From SIG672 sp045580325 (GTDB taxonomy: Bacteria; Bacillota; Clostridia; Oscillospirales; CAG-272), in NCBI GenBank assembly GCA_045580325.1, contig JAZNNR010000007.1, positions 62,001-126,000 on the forward strand: a stretch of 64,000 bases of DNA, given 5' to 3'. How positions within the stretch are numbered: the stretch's first letter is position 1; each line of letters opens with the position of its first letter. Position numbers and translations under genes: made by a program. The notes below the pieces were generated by a model that was not told the origin of the DNA, searched no databases, and saw only the letters and a program-made list of their open reading frames with translations. Shown here piece after piece: positions 26,264 to 35,033 of the stretch.

Positions 26264-26718
26264 CACTCATCATCTCCGAGGACGTGCTCGTGGTGGTGAT
26301 CGCACGCTTCGCAGCAGCCATCACAATCCTCGTGAAGAATAGGGCTGTCTATTCCGTTTTTACGGTAATAATCGGCAACAGCCGCCTTTACAGCCTGTTC
26401 TGCGAGAACCGAGCAGTGTATTTTTACGGGCGGAAGTCCGTCGAGAGCCTCAACGACAGCCTTGTTTGTGAGCTTCAGCGCATCGTCAATGCTCTGACCC
26501 TTTATCATTTCGGTAGCGATAGAAGAGGACGCGATAGCCGCACCGCAGCCGAAGGTCTTGAATTTTACGTCAACAATAATATTGTTTTCTATTTTGAGAT
26601 ACATTCTCATTATATCTCCGCACTTGGCGTTACCAACCTCGCCGACACCGTCAGCATCGGGGATCTCGCCGCAGTTGCGGGGATTTGTGAAATGATCCAT
26701 TACTTTTTCGCTGTACAT
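26263..26718 (-). CDS. nifU: NifU/IscU-type iron-sulfur scaffold with Cys/His-rich tail
   Basis: 151 residues. The scaffold core keeps all three cluster cysteines and the regulatory Asp: GNAKCGD, FGCGAAIASSS, HCSVLAEQA. The last 23 residues (129-151) add cysteines at 132, 135, 136 and 139 and histidines at 141-143 and 145, which classical IscU lacks; this tail could hold a metal. It builds clusters from sulfur delivered by NifS. Starts 18 bases after nifS and is coupled to mnmA. Confidence 0.94.
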   Translation of the reverse strand: MYSEKVMDHFTNPRNCGEIPDADGVGEVGNAKCGDIMRMYLKIENNIIVDVKFKTFGCGAAIASSSIATEMIKGQSIDDALKLTNKAVVEALDGLPPVKIHCSVLAEQAVKAAVADYYRKNGIDSPILHEDCDGCCEACDHHHEHVLGDDE

Positions 26719-26736
26719 ATTGTTTCTCCGAAATAT

Positions 26737-27924
26737 TTATTTTACGCGCTCCATAGTACTGTTATAGAGAGGACTCATATCCCTGAGCCTCTGAACGATA
26801 GCAGGGAGCTTTTCGAGGATATAGTCAACGTCCTCGTCTGTATTTTCGTGTGAAAGAGTGAAGCGGAGCGAGCCGTGTGCCTTTTCAGCGGGAACGCCTA
26901 TCGAAAGAAGGACGTGCGAGGGCTCGAGCGATGCAGAGTTGCACGCAGAGCCTGTCGAGCAGCATATGCCATTTATGTCCATAAACATAAGCAGGCTTTC
27001 ACCCTCAACGTATTCAAAGGTTATGTTCGCGTTACCTGCGAGTCTTTTTTCTCTGTCGCCGTTAAGGAAGCTGTACGGGATCTTTTCAAGTATTCCGTCA
27101 ATAAGTTTTTCACGAAGCGAGAGAACTCTTTTTTCGTCGTCAAGACGGCTGTAGGCAAGCTCAAGCGCCTTGGCAAGACCTACGATGTAGGGCAGATTTT
27201 CTGTTCCGCCGCGTCTGCCGCGCTCCTGACCGCCGCCGTCGATAAGAGTATGGACTCTTGTACCCGTTTTGATATAGAGAGCGCCGATTCCCTTGGGTGC
27301 GTTTATCTTGTGTCCCGAAAAGGCGAGCATATCAACGCCGAGATCTTTTACGTTTATGTCAAGATGTCCCACAGCCTGTACCGCGTCGGTAAACATTACC
27401 GCGCCGTGTTTATGTGCGACTTCGGCGATCTCCTTTATGGGAAGAACAGTTCCGATCTCGTTGTTTGCGTACATAACGGCAACGAGAACGGTATCCTCGC
27501 GCATAGCCTTTTCGACCGCCTCGGGTGTTACAAGACCGCTTTTATCGATGTCGAGATAGGTAACCTCGTATCCGTCGCGCTCAAGGCTTTTCATAGCGTT
27601 AAGAACTGCGTGATGCTCAAATTTTGTGGTTATTATGTGGCGTCCCTTGCTTTTTGCCGCGGAAGCCGCCCCTTTTATTGCCCAGTTATCCGCCTCCGAG
27701 CCAGATGACGTGAAAAATATCTCGCTCGGCTTAGAGCCGAGAAGAGAAGCAATTTTAGCCCTCGACTCTGTAAGAGGTTCGGCTGCCTCGCGTCCCTTGG
27801 AATAGGCGCTTGAGGGATTTCCCCACTTGTCTGTGAGGTAGGGCATCATAGCTTCAAGCACGAGGGGGTCTATCGGTGTCGTTGCGGCGTTATCGGCATA
27901 TACAAATCTTTTATTTTCGGACAT
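26737..27924 (-). CDS. nifS: Cysteine desulfurase, NifS/IscS type
   Basis: 395 residues. PLP-dependent fold with the cofactor lysine in SGHKINAPKG and the sulfur-carrying cysteine in the flexible loop CCSTGSACNSASLEPSHVL. It releases sulfur from cysteine as an enzyme persulfide for iron-sulfur clusters (NifU) and tRNA thiolation (MnmA). AAGGAG site upstream; 44 bases after pduL with no terminator seen, so pduL may be co-transcribed. Many iron-sulfur enzymes in the window (Rnf, MiaB, MtaB, RicA-like) would depend on it. Confidence 0.95.
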   Translation of the reverse strand: MSENKRFVYADNAATTPIDPLVLEAMMPYLTDKWGNPSSAYSKGREAAEPLTESRAKIASLLGSKPSEIFFTSSGSEADNWAIKGAASAAKSKGRHIITTKFEHHAVLNAMKSLERDGYEVTYLDIDKSGLVTPEAVEKAMREDTVLVAVMYANNEIGTVLPIKEIAEVAHKHGAVMFTDAVQAVGHLDINVKDLGVDMLAFSGHKINAPKGIGALYIKTGTRVHTLIDGGGQERGRRGGTENLPYIVGLAKALELAYSRLDDEKRVLSLREKLIDGILEKIPYSFLNGDREKRLAGNANITFEYVEGESLLMFMDINGICCSTGSACNSASLEPSHVLLSIGVPAEKAHGSLRFTLSHENTDEDVDYILEKLPAIVQRLRDMSPLYNSTMERVK

Positions 27925-27968
27925 TACGGTAATATACTCTCCTTAAACGGTAATAATATAACCTTATC

Positions 27969-28541
27969 TTACTTTACGATAGTTCCTGTGCAGTTACCGA
28001 AAGCGCAAGCTGCGTTTGCTTCGTCGGTGTCGATGTGCATAGCGAGAGCGAAAGAGGGGTTAACTCTTACAACAACGTCGCCGTAAACAGTCTTACGGTC
28101 AGCTGAGTCGATAGCAACAGAAACGACCTGCTTGTCCGATACGCCAAATGCTTCTGCGTCAGCGGGAGTCATATGGATATGACGCTTTGCGATAATAACG
28201 CCTTCTGCGATCTCAACCTCACCTGCAGGTCCGATAAGCTTGCAGCCGGGAGTTCCTGCGATATCTCCGCTCTCTCTTACGGGAGCTGTAAGACCGAGAG
28301 TTCTTGCGTCTGTGAAGGAAAGCTCAACCTGTGTAGCACTACGTGTAGGTCCGAGAACGATTACGTTAGGAATAGACTTCTTGGGTCCTTCGATAGTGAG
28401 TCTTTCCTCGCATGCGAACTGACCGGGCTGGCTGAGATCCTTTTTGAATGTAAGCTTTGCGCCTGCACCGAAGAGTGTTTCGAGGTCCTTTTCGGAGAGG
28501 TGAATGTGTCTTGCAGATGTTTCAACGATAAATGTTTTCAT
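27969..28541 (-). CDS. pduL: Phosphate propanoyltransferase / phosphotransacylase PduL
   Basis: 190 residues with the two zinc-site motifs of PduL, SARHIHLS near the N-terminus and KRHIHMTPADAE, and HIDTDEANAA near the end. It interconverts acyl-CoA and acyl phosphate. No encapsulation peptide precedes the first domain and no microcompartment shell gene is near, so it is probably the housekeeping enzyme for acetate formation. Start at ATG 28541 after AAAGGA; the longer frame to 28607 lacks a ribosome site. Confidence 0.9.
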   Translation of the reverse strand: MKTFIVETSARHIHLSEKDLETLFGAGAKLTFKKDLSQPGQFACEERLTIEGPKKSIPNVIVLGPTRSATQVELSFTDARTLGLTAPVRESGDIAGTPGCKLIGPAGEVEIAEGVIIAKRHIHMTPADAEAFGVSDKQVVSVAIDSADRKTVYGDVVVRVNPSFALAMHIDTDEANAACAFGNCTGTIVK

Positions 28542-28733
28542 TTTATGACCGTTCCTTTCTGTACGTTGCGCGGCAGCGCATACGCACGGTCGGCTTGTCC
28601 CGACCAAATTAAGATATTTTAAGTATTTCCATCGGTTTTCCCGAATATTTTAGTGAATAAACTTTAAGTTTACTACTAACACTTAATTATAACACACTCT
28701 TTCATAAAAGTAAATAAGGAGATACAAAAAAAT

Positions 28734-29405
28734 ATGACAAATTATGAAGAAAATAATAGCGATAATAGACAAGATACCAAAGAAACGCAGTATTCGGACC
28801 AAAAAAGACCCTCGGGACGATTTCGGTGCATAACCCTTGTAGGTCATATCGAAGGTCATTACATTATGAACGAAACGCAAAAGACGACCAAATACGAGAA
28901 TATTCTCCCAGAGCTTGTTGAAATAAATACCGACAAAAGCATATCGGGAGTCTTGATCTTACTGAACACTGTCGGCGGCGACGTCGAGGCGGGACTTGCG
29001 ATAGCCGAGATGATAGCTTCAATGGATAAGCCGACCGTTTCGCTTGTGCTTGGCGGCGGACACTCGATAGGAGTACCCCTTGCGGTGTCGGCAAAGAAGT
29101 CCTTTATAGTTCCTTCGGCAACGATGACCGTCCACCCTGTGCGAATAAGCGGAACGGTCGTGGGAGCGCCGCAGACCTTTTATTATTTTAACCGTATGCA
29201 AGACAGAATACTCGATTTTGTGGCAAACCATTCGAAAATAAGTCCTGAAAGACTGCGCGAGCTTATGATGAAAACAGACGAGATAGCGACCGACGTGGGA
29301 AGCATTATAGACGGACGCCAAGCAGTAGAGGAAGGTATAATAGATGAAATAGGCGGACTCTCCGATGCACTTCGCACACTTATAAAGATGAGCGAAAATT
29401 ATTAA
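28734..29405 (+). CDS. tepA: ClpP-fold serine protease, TepA family
   Basis: 223 residues with a ClpP/crotonase-like core. Expected active-site parts are visible: GGDVEAGLAIAEMI, the serine in GGGHSIGVPL and the histidine in TMTVHPVRI. The family name comes from translocation-enhancing protein A of Bacillus; members are close to sporulation or ftsK genes elsewhere. The hydrophilic first 30 residues vary in the family. AAGGAG site. Physiological substrate unknown. Confidence 0.88.
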   Translation: MTNYEENNSDNRQDTKETQYSDQKRPSGRFRCITLVGHIEGHYIMNETQKTTKYENILPELVEINTDKSISGVLILLNTVGGDVEAGLAIAEMIASMDKPTVSLVLGGGHSIGVPLAVSAKKSFIVPSATMTVHPVRISGTVVGAPQTFYYFNRMQDRILDFVANHSKISPERLRELMMKTDEIATDVGSIIDGRQAVEEGIIDEIGGLSDALRTLIKMSENY

Positions 29406-29441
29406 AAATAAATACAAATTGTAAAAGGAAAGTCGTGGTGC

Positions 29442-29470
29442 TTGACAGTACCTTCTTTTTGTGGTAAAAT
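29442..29470 (+). promoter_or_regulatory. Promoter of the LCP-like lipoprotein gene
   Basis: TTGACA (29442-29447), 17-base spacer, TAAAAT (29465-29470). Confidence 0.8.
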
Positions 29471-29540
29471 TAGCGTGTATTTTTATGTTGATCTGTTAAA
29501 ACAGAGGATAGTTCTCTCTATTTCAAGGAGTTTTGCATAT

Positions 29541-30620
29541 ATGAAAATCTTTACAAAAATATTGTCCGCTCTTCTTGTGATCTCTATGCTCCTGTCCTTT
29601 TCGGGCTGTGCAAAGCTTAAAGAGTTTTTCGGAAACAAGGAAGATGACATAAACACACATGAGAAAGTTCCAAGCATCGGCGAAAGCAATCCGAGGAAAC
29701 CGGGTGTGTATAATTTCCTCCTCGTGCGTGAAGACAGAAAGCTCGGAACGGCGGCATCTTTTGTGATTTGTGAAATGGACGTTTCGATTCCGTCGATGTC
29801 ATTTTTCCAAATTCCCGCAAATCTTTTCATAAATGATAGCAAGGCAACATCTCTTAAACAGCTTTACGACGTAAGCTATGACAGCGCGTCTGTTTCGGGA
29901 CTTTCGGACAGCGAAAGCGCGCTGAAAGCGTCAAAGGCGGTAAGTACATTTATTTCTGAAAATATGTGTATTCCGATCGACTATCATATCGTTGCAAGCC
30001 GCACGGCTATGGCGCAGTATATAGATCTTATCGGCGGAGTAGAAGTGAATTTGCCCTTTACCTTTACTACAAGTGCGGGTATAACCTATCAGTCGGGAAT
30101 ACGCAAGATCACGGGGGACGCGGCGTTTGACTTCGCGGGATATGCCTTCTTCAGAGATACCGAGTCGCAGATCAATGCGGCAAGAACTGTACTTGCGGGA
30201 GTACACGCAAAGCTCTCGGAAACACTTTCCTCTGAAACCATCTCTATCCATATGATCGAGGGCAAGCCACTTTTTGCTACCGACGTTCCATCGGATAACG
30301 GATACGATATTTTCTTCCTTCGCAAGCTTATTGCGGTAACACCCGAAAACTGGAAGATAGCCGCTCTTTGTACTACTACCGCATCTACCTCGAGCGGGGA
30401 TTTTGAGGTTATGCACAGAAGTCGCGCGCTCGAGCAGATAAATTCTGCCCTTGCCTTTTATAATGACGGTGTGAGCGAGGAAGTGTTTGATAAGGAGCTT
30501 AAATTTACAAACACGGACGAAAAGATAATAAACGCGATATACAAGGCAAATAAATCTCTGCCCGAAAGCTACAATGCCTCTGATATTTATGCGGGGAAGC
30601 TCCCCATATTCAGTAAATAA
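29541..30620 (+). CDS. LytR-CpsA-Psr-like lipoprotein, probably catalytically degenerate
   Basis: 359 residues. Signal peptide with lipobox FSGC (Cys near 23), then an LCP domain recognisable from IDYHIVASRTAMAQYIDLIGGVEVNLP and a later FRDTESQINAARTVLA stretch. LCP enzymes attach teichoic acids or other polymers to peptidoglycan. The usual arginine-rich IPRDT motif reads QIPANLF here and the GRSDTMM-type motif is also lost, so catalysis is doubtful. A lipid anchor instead of a membrane helix is unusual for LCP proteins. ATG 29541 has AAGGAG; the longer frame from 29442 overlaps the promoter. Confidence 0.75.
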   Translation: MKIFTKILSALLVISMLLSFSGCAKLKEFFGNKEDDINTHEKVPSIGESNPRKPGVYNFLLVREDRKLGTAASFVICEMDVSIPSMSFFQIPANLFINDSKATSLKQLYDVSYDSASVSGLSDSESALKASKAVSTFISENMCIPIDYHIVASRTAMAQYIDLIGGVEVNLPFTFTTSAGITYQSGIRKITGDAAFDFAGYAFFRDTESQINAARTVLAGVHAKLSETLSSETISIHMIEGKPLFATDVPSDNGYDIFFLRKLIAVTPENWKIAALCTTTASTSSGDFEVMHRSRALEQINSALAFYNDGVSEEVFDKELKFTNTDEKIINAIYKANKSLPESYNASDIYAGKLPIFSK

Positions 30621-30644
30621 TTTACATTCTTTGGAGGAAAATTT

Positions 30645-30986
30645 ATGCAAATAGTTCGCAGTAGCGGTACACCGTGGGAGATCGGCGCGCAGTTTGAAGC
30701 TTGGCGTGTCGGAATGCTTTCGTACGGAGAGAAATTTTCACGATTTTTTATGCTTGAAAAGCATAATCAGACGGACGAAGTCTTCATACTCGTAAAGGGA
30801 GAGGCTACACTGTACGTGGCTGATAAGGATATAAACGTAACAGAGCACAAAATGGAAAAAGGCGTTATCTACAACGTCGCTAAAGGGGAATGGCACGGTA
30901 TCGTTGTAAGCAGCGATGCGCTCGTTATGGTGGTTGAGAACAGCGATACTACTGAAGAAAACTCGGATTATATTTATTTAGCATAG
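30645..30986 (+). CDS. Cupin-domain protein
   Basis: 113 residues forming a single cupin barrel. The first metal motif is imperfect (FFMLEKHNQTDEVFILVKGE holds one His and one Glu) and the second has GEWHGIVV. Small cupins of this kind can bind sugars or metals; no specific role can be given. GGAGG site, 24 bases after the LCP-like gene, so likely in the same unit. Confidence 0.8.
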   Translation: MQIVRSSGTPWEIGAQFEAWRVGMLSYGEKFSRFFMLEKHNQTDEVFILVKGEATLYVADKDINVTEHKMEKGVIYNVAKGEWHGIVVSSDALVMVVENSDTTEENSDYIYLA

Positions 30987-31013
30987 GATTATACTTTTTT
31001 CTGACAAAAGTGG

Positions 31014-31042
31014 TTGACTTTGCCTTTTCGATGTGATAAAAT
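31014..31042 (+). promoter_or_regulatory. Promoter of the mscS-type gene
   Basis: TTGACT (31014-31019), 17-base spacer, TAAAAT (31037-31042), 47 bases before the start codon. Confidence 0.75.
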
Positions 31043-31088
31043 GATAGAAACATAAAATTTAATATGAAAAGTTGAAAGGAAGTTTATT

Positions 31089-31898
31089 ATGGAAGCATTT
31101 TTGAACAAAATTCTTGAATATCTTGCATCGGCAGGACTTCGCATACTCTGCGGACTTGCTCTTCTTATTGTAGGCTGGATAGTTATAAGCAAGATAGTTA
31201 AAACCTTTGAAAAGACCAAGAAGATACAGCGTCTTGACAAGACTGTACGTGCCTTTTTAAAGAGCGCGATGAACATCGTACTTAAGACACTCCTTATAGT
31301 TGTGGTAGCATCTATTTTCGGAGTACCGATGTCAACGTTTATCGCTATAATCACAGCGGCAAGCCTTGCTATCGGCCTTGCTCTTCAGGGCGGTCTTTCC
31401 AATATCGCTGGCGGAATTATCCTTCTTATAATTAAGCCCTTCAGTATCGGAGATTTCGTTTCTATCGACGGTGCCGACGGAACTGTTACAGATATGAACA
31501 TCTTCTATACTGTACTTACAACAGCTGACGGAAAGCGCGTTGACATTCCCAACGGTACGGTTGCAGGTGGAAAGATAGTAAACTACTCGATAGAGAAGTA
31601 CAGAAGAGTAGACATTTCCTTCGTTGTTCCTCACGGAACAGACGTAAGCAAGCTTGCTCCTCTTCTTACCGATATGGCAAGATCAAATTCGCTTATCTTC
31701 GTTGACGACGATCACAGCCCTATGGTAAAGGTTGGCGGATATGAGGAAGACGGACTTAAGATCGATTTCAGAACGTGGACAGAAAACGAAAATTATTGGC
31801 CTGCTTTCTATGCAATGAACGAAGGCGCAAGACTTGTATTTAACGCAAATAATATCAAGCTTTCCAGCCGTCAGTTTAATCTTCGTATAGAGAAGTAA
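31089..31898 (+). CDS. mscS: Small-conductance mechanosensitive channel, MscS family
   Basis: 269 residues, a compact MscS with three N-terminal helices. The pore helix and following beta domain show the family order ASLAIGLALQGGLSNIAGGI, then KPFSIGDFV and IPNGTVAGGKIVNYS. It opens on sudden osmotic downshock to release solutes. GAAAGGAAG site. Flanked by its own promoter and a terminator, so it is monocistronic. Confidence 0.95.
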   Translation: MEAFLNKILEYLASAGLRILCGLALLIVGWIVISKIVKTFEKTKKIQRLDKTVRAFLKSAMNIVLKTLLIVVVASIFGVPMSTFIAIITAASLAIGLALQGGLSNIAGGIILLIIKPFSIGDFVSIDGADGTVTDMNIFYTVLTTADGKRVDIPNGTVAGGKIVNYSIEKYRRVDISFVVPHGTDVSKLAPLLTDMARSNSLIFVDDDHSPMVKVGGYEEDGLKIDFRTWTENENYWPAFYAMNEGARLVFNANNIKLSSRQFNLRIEK

Positions 31899-31917
31899 AT
31901 CTATTTGATAACAAAAA

Positions 31918-31947
31918 AGCAGCATCCGAAAAAAGATGCTGCTCTTT
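31918..31947 (+). terminator. Terminator between mscS and the HAD phosphatase gene
   Basis: AGCAGCATC (31918-31926) pairs with GATGCTGCT (31935-31943); A-rich on the left and T-rich on the right, so it can stop both strands. Confidence 0.82.
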
Positions 31948-31966
31948 GTTTATAAAGCTTGTTTTT

Positions 31967-32617
31967 TTAAGAAAGAAGGTAATTGGTAAGAGAAAAAGCG
32001 TCGTTGAAGGTCATTACCGCGCCTGCTTTTTCAAGCTCTTCTTGACTGCCGTGTCCGTAGGTTACGCCGATGGTCGAGATCTCGTTCGCGGCGGCACCCT
32101 CAACGTCGAATTTGCGGTCGCCTACCATAATTACCGAGCTTTTGTCAGTTACGTTTAAGTTTTCAAGCGCATAAGCGACAACAAGCTCCTTCTTTGTGCG
32201 CGACTCGTCGAGAGTTGCACCGCATATGAGGTCGAAATATTTGTCAAGTCCGAAATGCTCAAGCACTCTGATTGCCATAGGCTCGGGCTTGGAAGTCGCA
32301 AGAATGACCTTGCAGGGACTTTCGTGTAGCCTTTTGAGCATTTCCTCGATTCCGGGGTAGACAGAACACTCGAAAATTCCCTTCGGCACGTAGTACTCGC
32401 GGTAATACTGGACTGCTTTTACCGATTCTTCCTTGCTCATACCGTAAAAATTTCTGAACGATTCAAAAAGTGGCGGTCCGATAAAAGAGCGAAGCTCATT
32501 AAGGTCCTCGACCTCGATGCCGAATTTTTTGAGCGAATATTGTACGGCTTTTGTTATGCCCTCAAAGGGCTCGGTGATAGTTCCGTCAAGGTCAAAAAGA
32601 ATGTGAGAATACTTCAT
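31967..32617 (-). CDS. HAD-family phosphatase, phosphoglycolate phosphatase-like
   Basis: 216 residues with HAD motifs in order: FDLDGTITE (nucleophile Asp), LATSKPE (motif II), the lysine near the middle and VGDRKFDVEGA (motif IV). The helical cap matches the Gph/PGP subfamily. It probably hydrolyses a small phosphomonoester such as phosphoglycolate; the exact substrate is open. The start follows the methyltransferase stop by one base (GGAGGAGTAATATG), so the pair is translationally linked. Confidence 0.9.
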   Translation of the reverse strand: MKYSHILFDLDGTITEPFEGITKAVQYSLKKFGIEVEDLNELRSFIGPPLFESFRNFYGMSKEESVKAVQYYREYYVPKGIFECSVYPGIEEMLKRLHESPCKVILATSKPEPMAIRVLEHFGLDKYFDLICGATLDESRTKKELVVAYALENLNVTDKSSVIMVGDRKFDVEGAAANEISTIGVTYGHGSQEELEKAGAVMTFNDAFSLTNYLLS

Positions 32618-32618
32618 A

Positions 32619-33782
32619 TTACTCCTCCTTGTTTACGATATTTGCGAGATATGGCTCTACGCCGAGAAAATCTACCGCATTTTCGTACTGTGCGCGGTAC
32701 TTTTCCTTCTTTGCGCTGCTCATTTTTGTGTCAAAAACAGCGCGGATAAGCAGATTTTTCGGAGTGTCGTCGGGATCGATAAGCTCAAGCGCTTCGACCG
32801 AGTAACCGCGTGATGCAAGCATAAGACAGCGCAGCGAATCGGTCGCGGCATCGCAAAGCTTTTGCTTTAGCATTGAGTAATCCGAGATAAAGGACAGGGT
32901 GTCGCAGTCAAGCTGCTTCATCATTTCGTGATGACAGCAGGGTGTGGATAAAATTACTCTTGCACCGTGATTTATGGCGTAACCAAGGACAATATCGGTT
33001 GCAATATCACAGGCGTGCAGAGAGATCACAAGGTCGGGAGTACCTCTGTCGAAGTTTGAAATATCGTCGCAGATAAATTCAAGATCGGTGTAGCCGAGCT
33101 TCTTTGTAACCTCGGAGCAGTACTCGATAACGTCGCGCTTGAGATCGACCCCGTACATTTTTATCTTGCGTTTTTTGATCTCGGTGAGGTAGTAATATAC
33201 TGCAAAGGTGAGATAGCTTTTTCCGCAGCAGAGGTCGCAGACAAGAAGCTCCTTGCCTTTCGGCAGACTGTCATATACGTCGTCAAGAAGCTCGATAAAG
33301 CGGTTTATCTGTCTGAATTTCGACTGCTTTTTGTCGATTATCTTGCCGCTCTGATTAGAGATGCCGAGAAGCTCGAGAAAGGGCGCTCGGTCAAGTATAT
33401 AGCTTTTTTCTCGGTTGTGCGAAGACACCTCAGCCTTGTCCGAATATACGATCTTGTCCGAGATAAAGATCTTTCCTTTTTTCGATATTTTTATTTCGCA
33501 TTCTCCCTTTGCGCCGACGATGTTGGTCTGCAAATACTGCGAAAGCGTCAGCTCTGCGAGATACTCGGGTGCTTCACTGATTGAGAGATTTTTGTGAAGA
33601 GCCTTGTTGTCTGACGTGAAGGTTTCAAGCTGTACGAAGCTCTCGCCGTCCTTTTTGGCAAAGACACGGGCGACCGTGCGGACGATATTTTTGTTGCAGG
33701 CCTTGCTAAGTACTGCTTTTTTCAGACAAGAATTTTCGAGTACTCGGGAGAAAATCGAAATTATTTGTTCTTTTTCGTTCAT
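32619..33782 (-). CDS. Class I SAM-dependent methyltransferase (Methyltransf_32 type)
   Basis: 387 residues. An N-terminal region of about 170 residues precedes a Rossmann core with motif I LLVCDLCCGKSYLTFAVYY and LVISLHACDIATD and STPCCHHEM later. The cysteine-rich CCGK and PCCHHE match the family related to eukaryotic METTL25/RRNAD-type proteins; the substrate, perhaps RNA, is unknown. Start at ATG 33782 with AAAGGA; a longer frame to 33962 runs over the divergent rsgA start. Confidence 0.85.
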   Translation of the reverse strand: MNEKEQIISIFSRVLENSCLKKAVLSKACNKNIVRTVARVFAKKDGESFVQLETFTSDNKALHKNLSISEAPEYLAELTLSQYLQTNIVGAKGECEIKISKKGKIFISDKIVYSDKAEVSSHNREKSYILDRAPFLELLGISNQSGKIIDKKQSKFRQINRFIELLDDVYDSLPKGKELLVCDLCCGKSYLTFAVYYYLTEIKKRKIKMYGVDLKRDVIEYCSEVTKKLGYTDLEFICDDISNFDRGTPDLVISLHACDIATDIVLGYAINHGARVILSTPCCHHEMMKQLDCDTLSFISDYSMLKQKLCDAATDSLRCLMLASRGYSVEALELIDPDDTPKNLLIRAVFDTKMSSAKKEKYRAQYENAVDFLGVEPYLANIVNKEE

Positions 33783-33851
33783 GGTAATTCCTTTATAATT
33801 TATAATAAAAAATAAACTTGCAATAATTTTAAGAAATTTGGAGAATAAAAT

Positions 33852-34784
33852 ATGCCCGAAACAGTAATGGGAAGAATAGTAAAGGGAGTCGGGGGACTCT
33901 ATGAGATAGCACTTGAAAGCGGCGAGAGGGTAAGCTGTCGCGCCAAGGGTGCTTTTCGCCACGACGATATAAAGCCGTACGTTGGCGACACCGTTTCTAT
34001 CGGATACGATGACGCAGGAAATCCTGTCATATCAGAGATAGAGGCGAGAAAAAATTCTCTTATAAGACCGCCGCTTGCCAATCTTGACGTTATGTTTATC
34101 GTGCTTTCGGCAAAAAATCCGACGGCAGACCTACTCACCGCCGATAAGCTTATCGCAATAGCAGAGCATAACGGTATTGAGCCGATCATAGTCATAAGCA
34201 AGCGCGACCTCGACAGCGAAAACGCCGATAAGATCAAGGAAATATATGAAAAATGCGGTTTTACCGTATTTGATTCTGCGCTTTGCGGAGAAAATAGCGT
34301 CGAGTGCGGCGGAATATACGATTTTATAAAAGAAAATCTTTCGGATAAGATCTCTGCATTTGCAGGGGCTTCGGGTGCGGGCAAATCCACGCTTATGAAC
34401 TCGCTCTTCAAATCGCTCGGTATCGCAACGGGCGACGTAAGCAGAAAAATAGGCAGAGGACGCCACACAACACGCCACGTTGAGCTTTTCCCGATGAGCT
34501 CTCTCGTCGGAAAGGGAAGCGGATTTTTCGCCGATACCCCCGGCTTTACTATGCTTGATTTCGTGCGCTTCGACTTCTTTGATAAAGAAGACCTGCCGAG
34601 TACCTTCCGCGAATTTTCCGAGTGTATCGGAAACTGCAAGTACACAAAGTGTACTCATACGAAAGAGGAAGGCTGTGCAATCCTTGATGCAGTTAAGAAA
34701 GGTAAAATACCGAAAAGCCGCCACGAAAGCTACGTCGATCTCTTTAATATACTTAAAGAAAAGCACAAATGGGATAAACAGTAA
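33852..34784 (+). CDS. rsgA: Ribosome small subunit-dependent GTPase A
   Basis: 310 residues: OB fold, circularly permuted GTPase with motif order G4 (SKRDL), G1 (GASGAGKST), G3 (DTPGF), then a C-terminal zinc knuckle (CIGNCKYTKCTHTKEEGC). It tests late 30S ribosome assembly. GGAG site. It precedes spoVM, as in Bacillus, where cpgA/rsgA, rpe, thiN and spoVM are neighbours; rpe and thiN are absent here. Confidence 0.96.
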   Translation: MPETVMGRIVKGVGGLYEIALESGERVSCRAKGAFRHDDIKPYVGDTVSIGYDDAGNPVISEIEARKNSLIRPPLANLDVMFIVLSAKNPTADLLTADKLIAIAEHNGIEPIIVISKRDLDSENADKIKEIYEKCGFTVFDSALCGENSVECGGIYDFIKENLSDKISAFAGASGAGKSTLMNSLFKSLGIATGDVSRKIGRGRHTTRHVELFPMSSLVGKGSGFFADTPGFTMLDFVRFDFFDKEDLPSTFREFSECIGNCKYTKCTHTKEEGCAILDAVKKGKIPKSRHESYVDLFNILKEKHKWDKQ

Positions 34785-34869
34785 CGCTGTTTTGAACTTT
34801 CGCATATTATAACAGTGAAGCTCCGAAAACAAATTTTAAGAAATTTTACGGAAAGGAACGGTTATAAAA

Positions 34870-34944
34870 ATGAAAGTTGTTACCGTCAAAGCCCCTAAAT
34901 TTATGCGCCCGATACTGAGGAGCATATTCAAAATGGGTAAATAG
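34870..34944 (+). CDS. spoVM: Stage V sporulation protein SpoVM
   Basis: A 24-codon gene. The peptide shares its length and layout with B. subtilis SpoVM (26 residues): Lys2, Thr5, Lys7, Pro9, Lys10 and Phe11 line up, followed by an amphipathic basic helix with LRSIFK. SpoVM recognises the convex surface of the forespore membrane and anchors the coat ATPase SpoIVA. An AAAGGA site lies 12 bases upstream. Downstream of rsgA, the neighbourhood known from Bacillus. This marks the organism as an endospore former or a recent descendant of one. Confidence 0.92.
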   Translation: MKVVTVKAPKFMRPILRSIFKMGK

Positions 34945-34976
34945 CTTTTTGTCAGACAAAAACATATAAATATGTC

Positions 34977-35013
34977 AAAAACGGTCTTGCTTTTTGTAGG
35001 CAAGACCGTTTTT
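34977..35013 (+). terminator. Bidirectional terminator after spoVM
   Basis: AAAAACGGTCTTGC (34977-34990) pairs perfectly with GCAAGACCGTTTTT (35000-35013). It also serves the DUF1294 gene ending at 35034 on the minus strand. Confidence 0.9.
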
Positions 35014-35033
35014 ATGCCTTTTTATCTGAAATT

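Noticed and set aside
26875..27708. A 277-codon open frame on the plus strand
   Set aside because: Antisense to nifS and without ribosome site or family motif.
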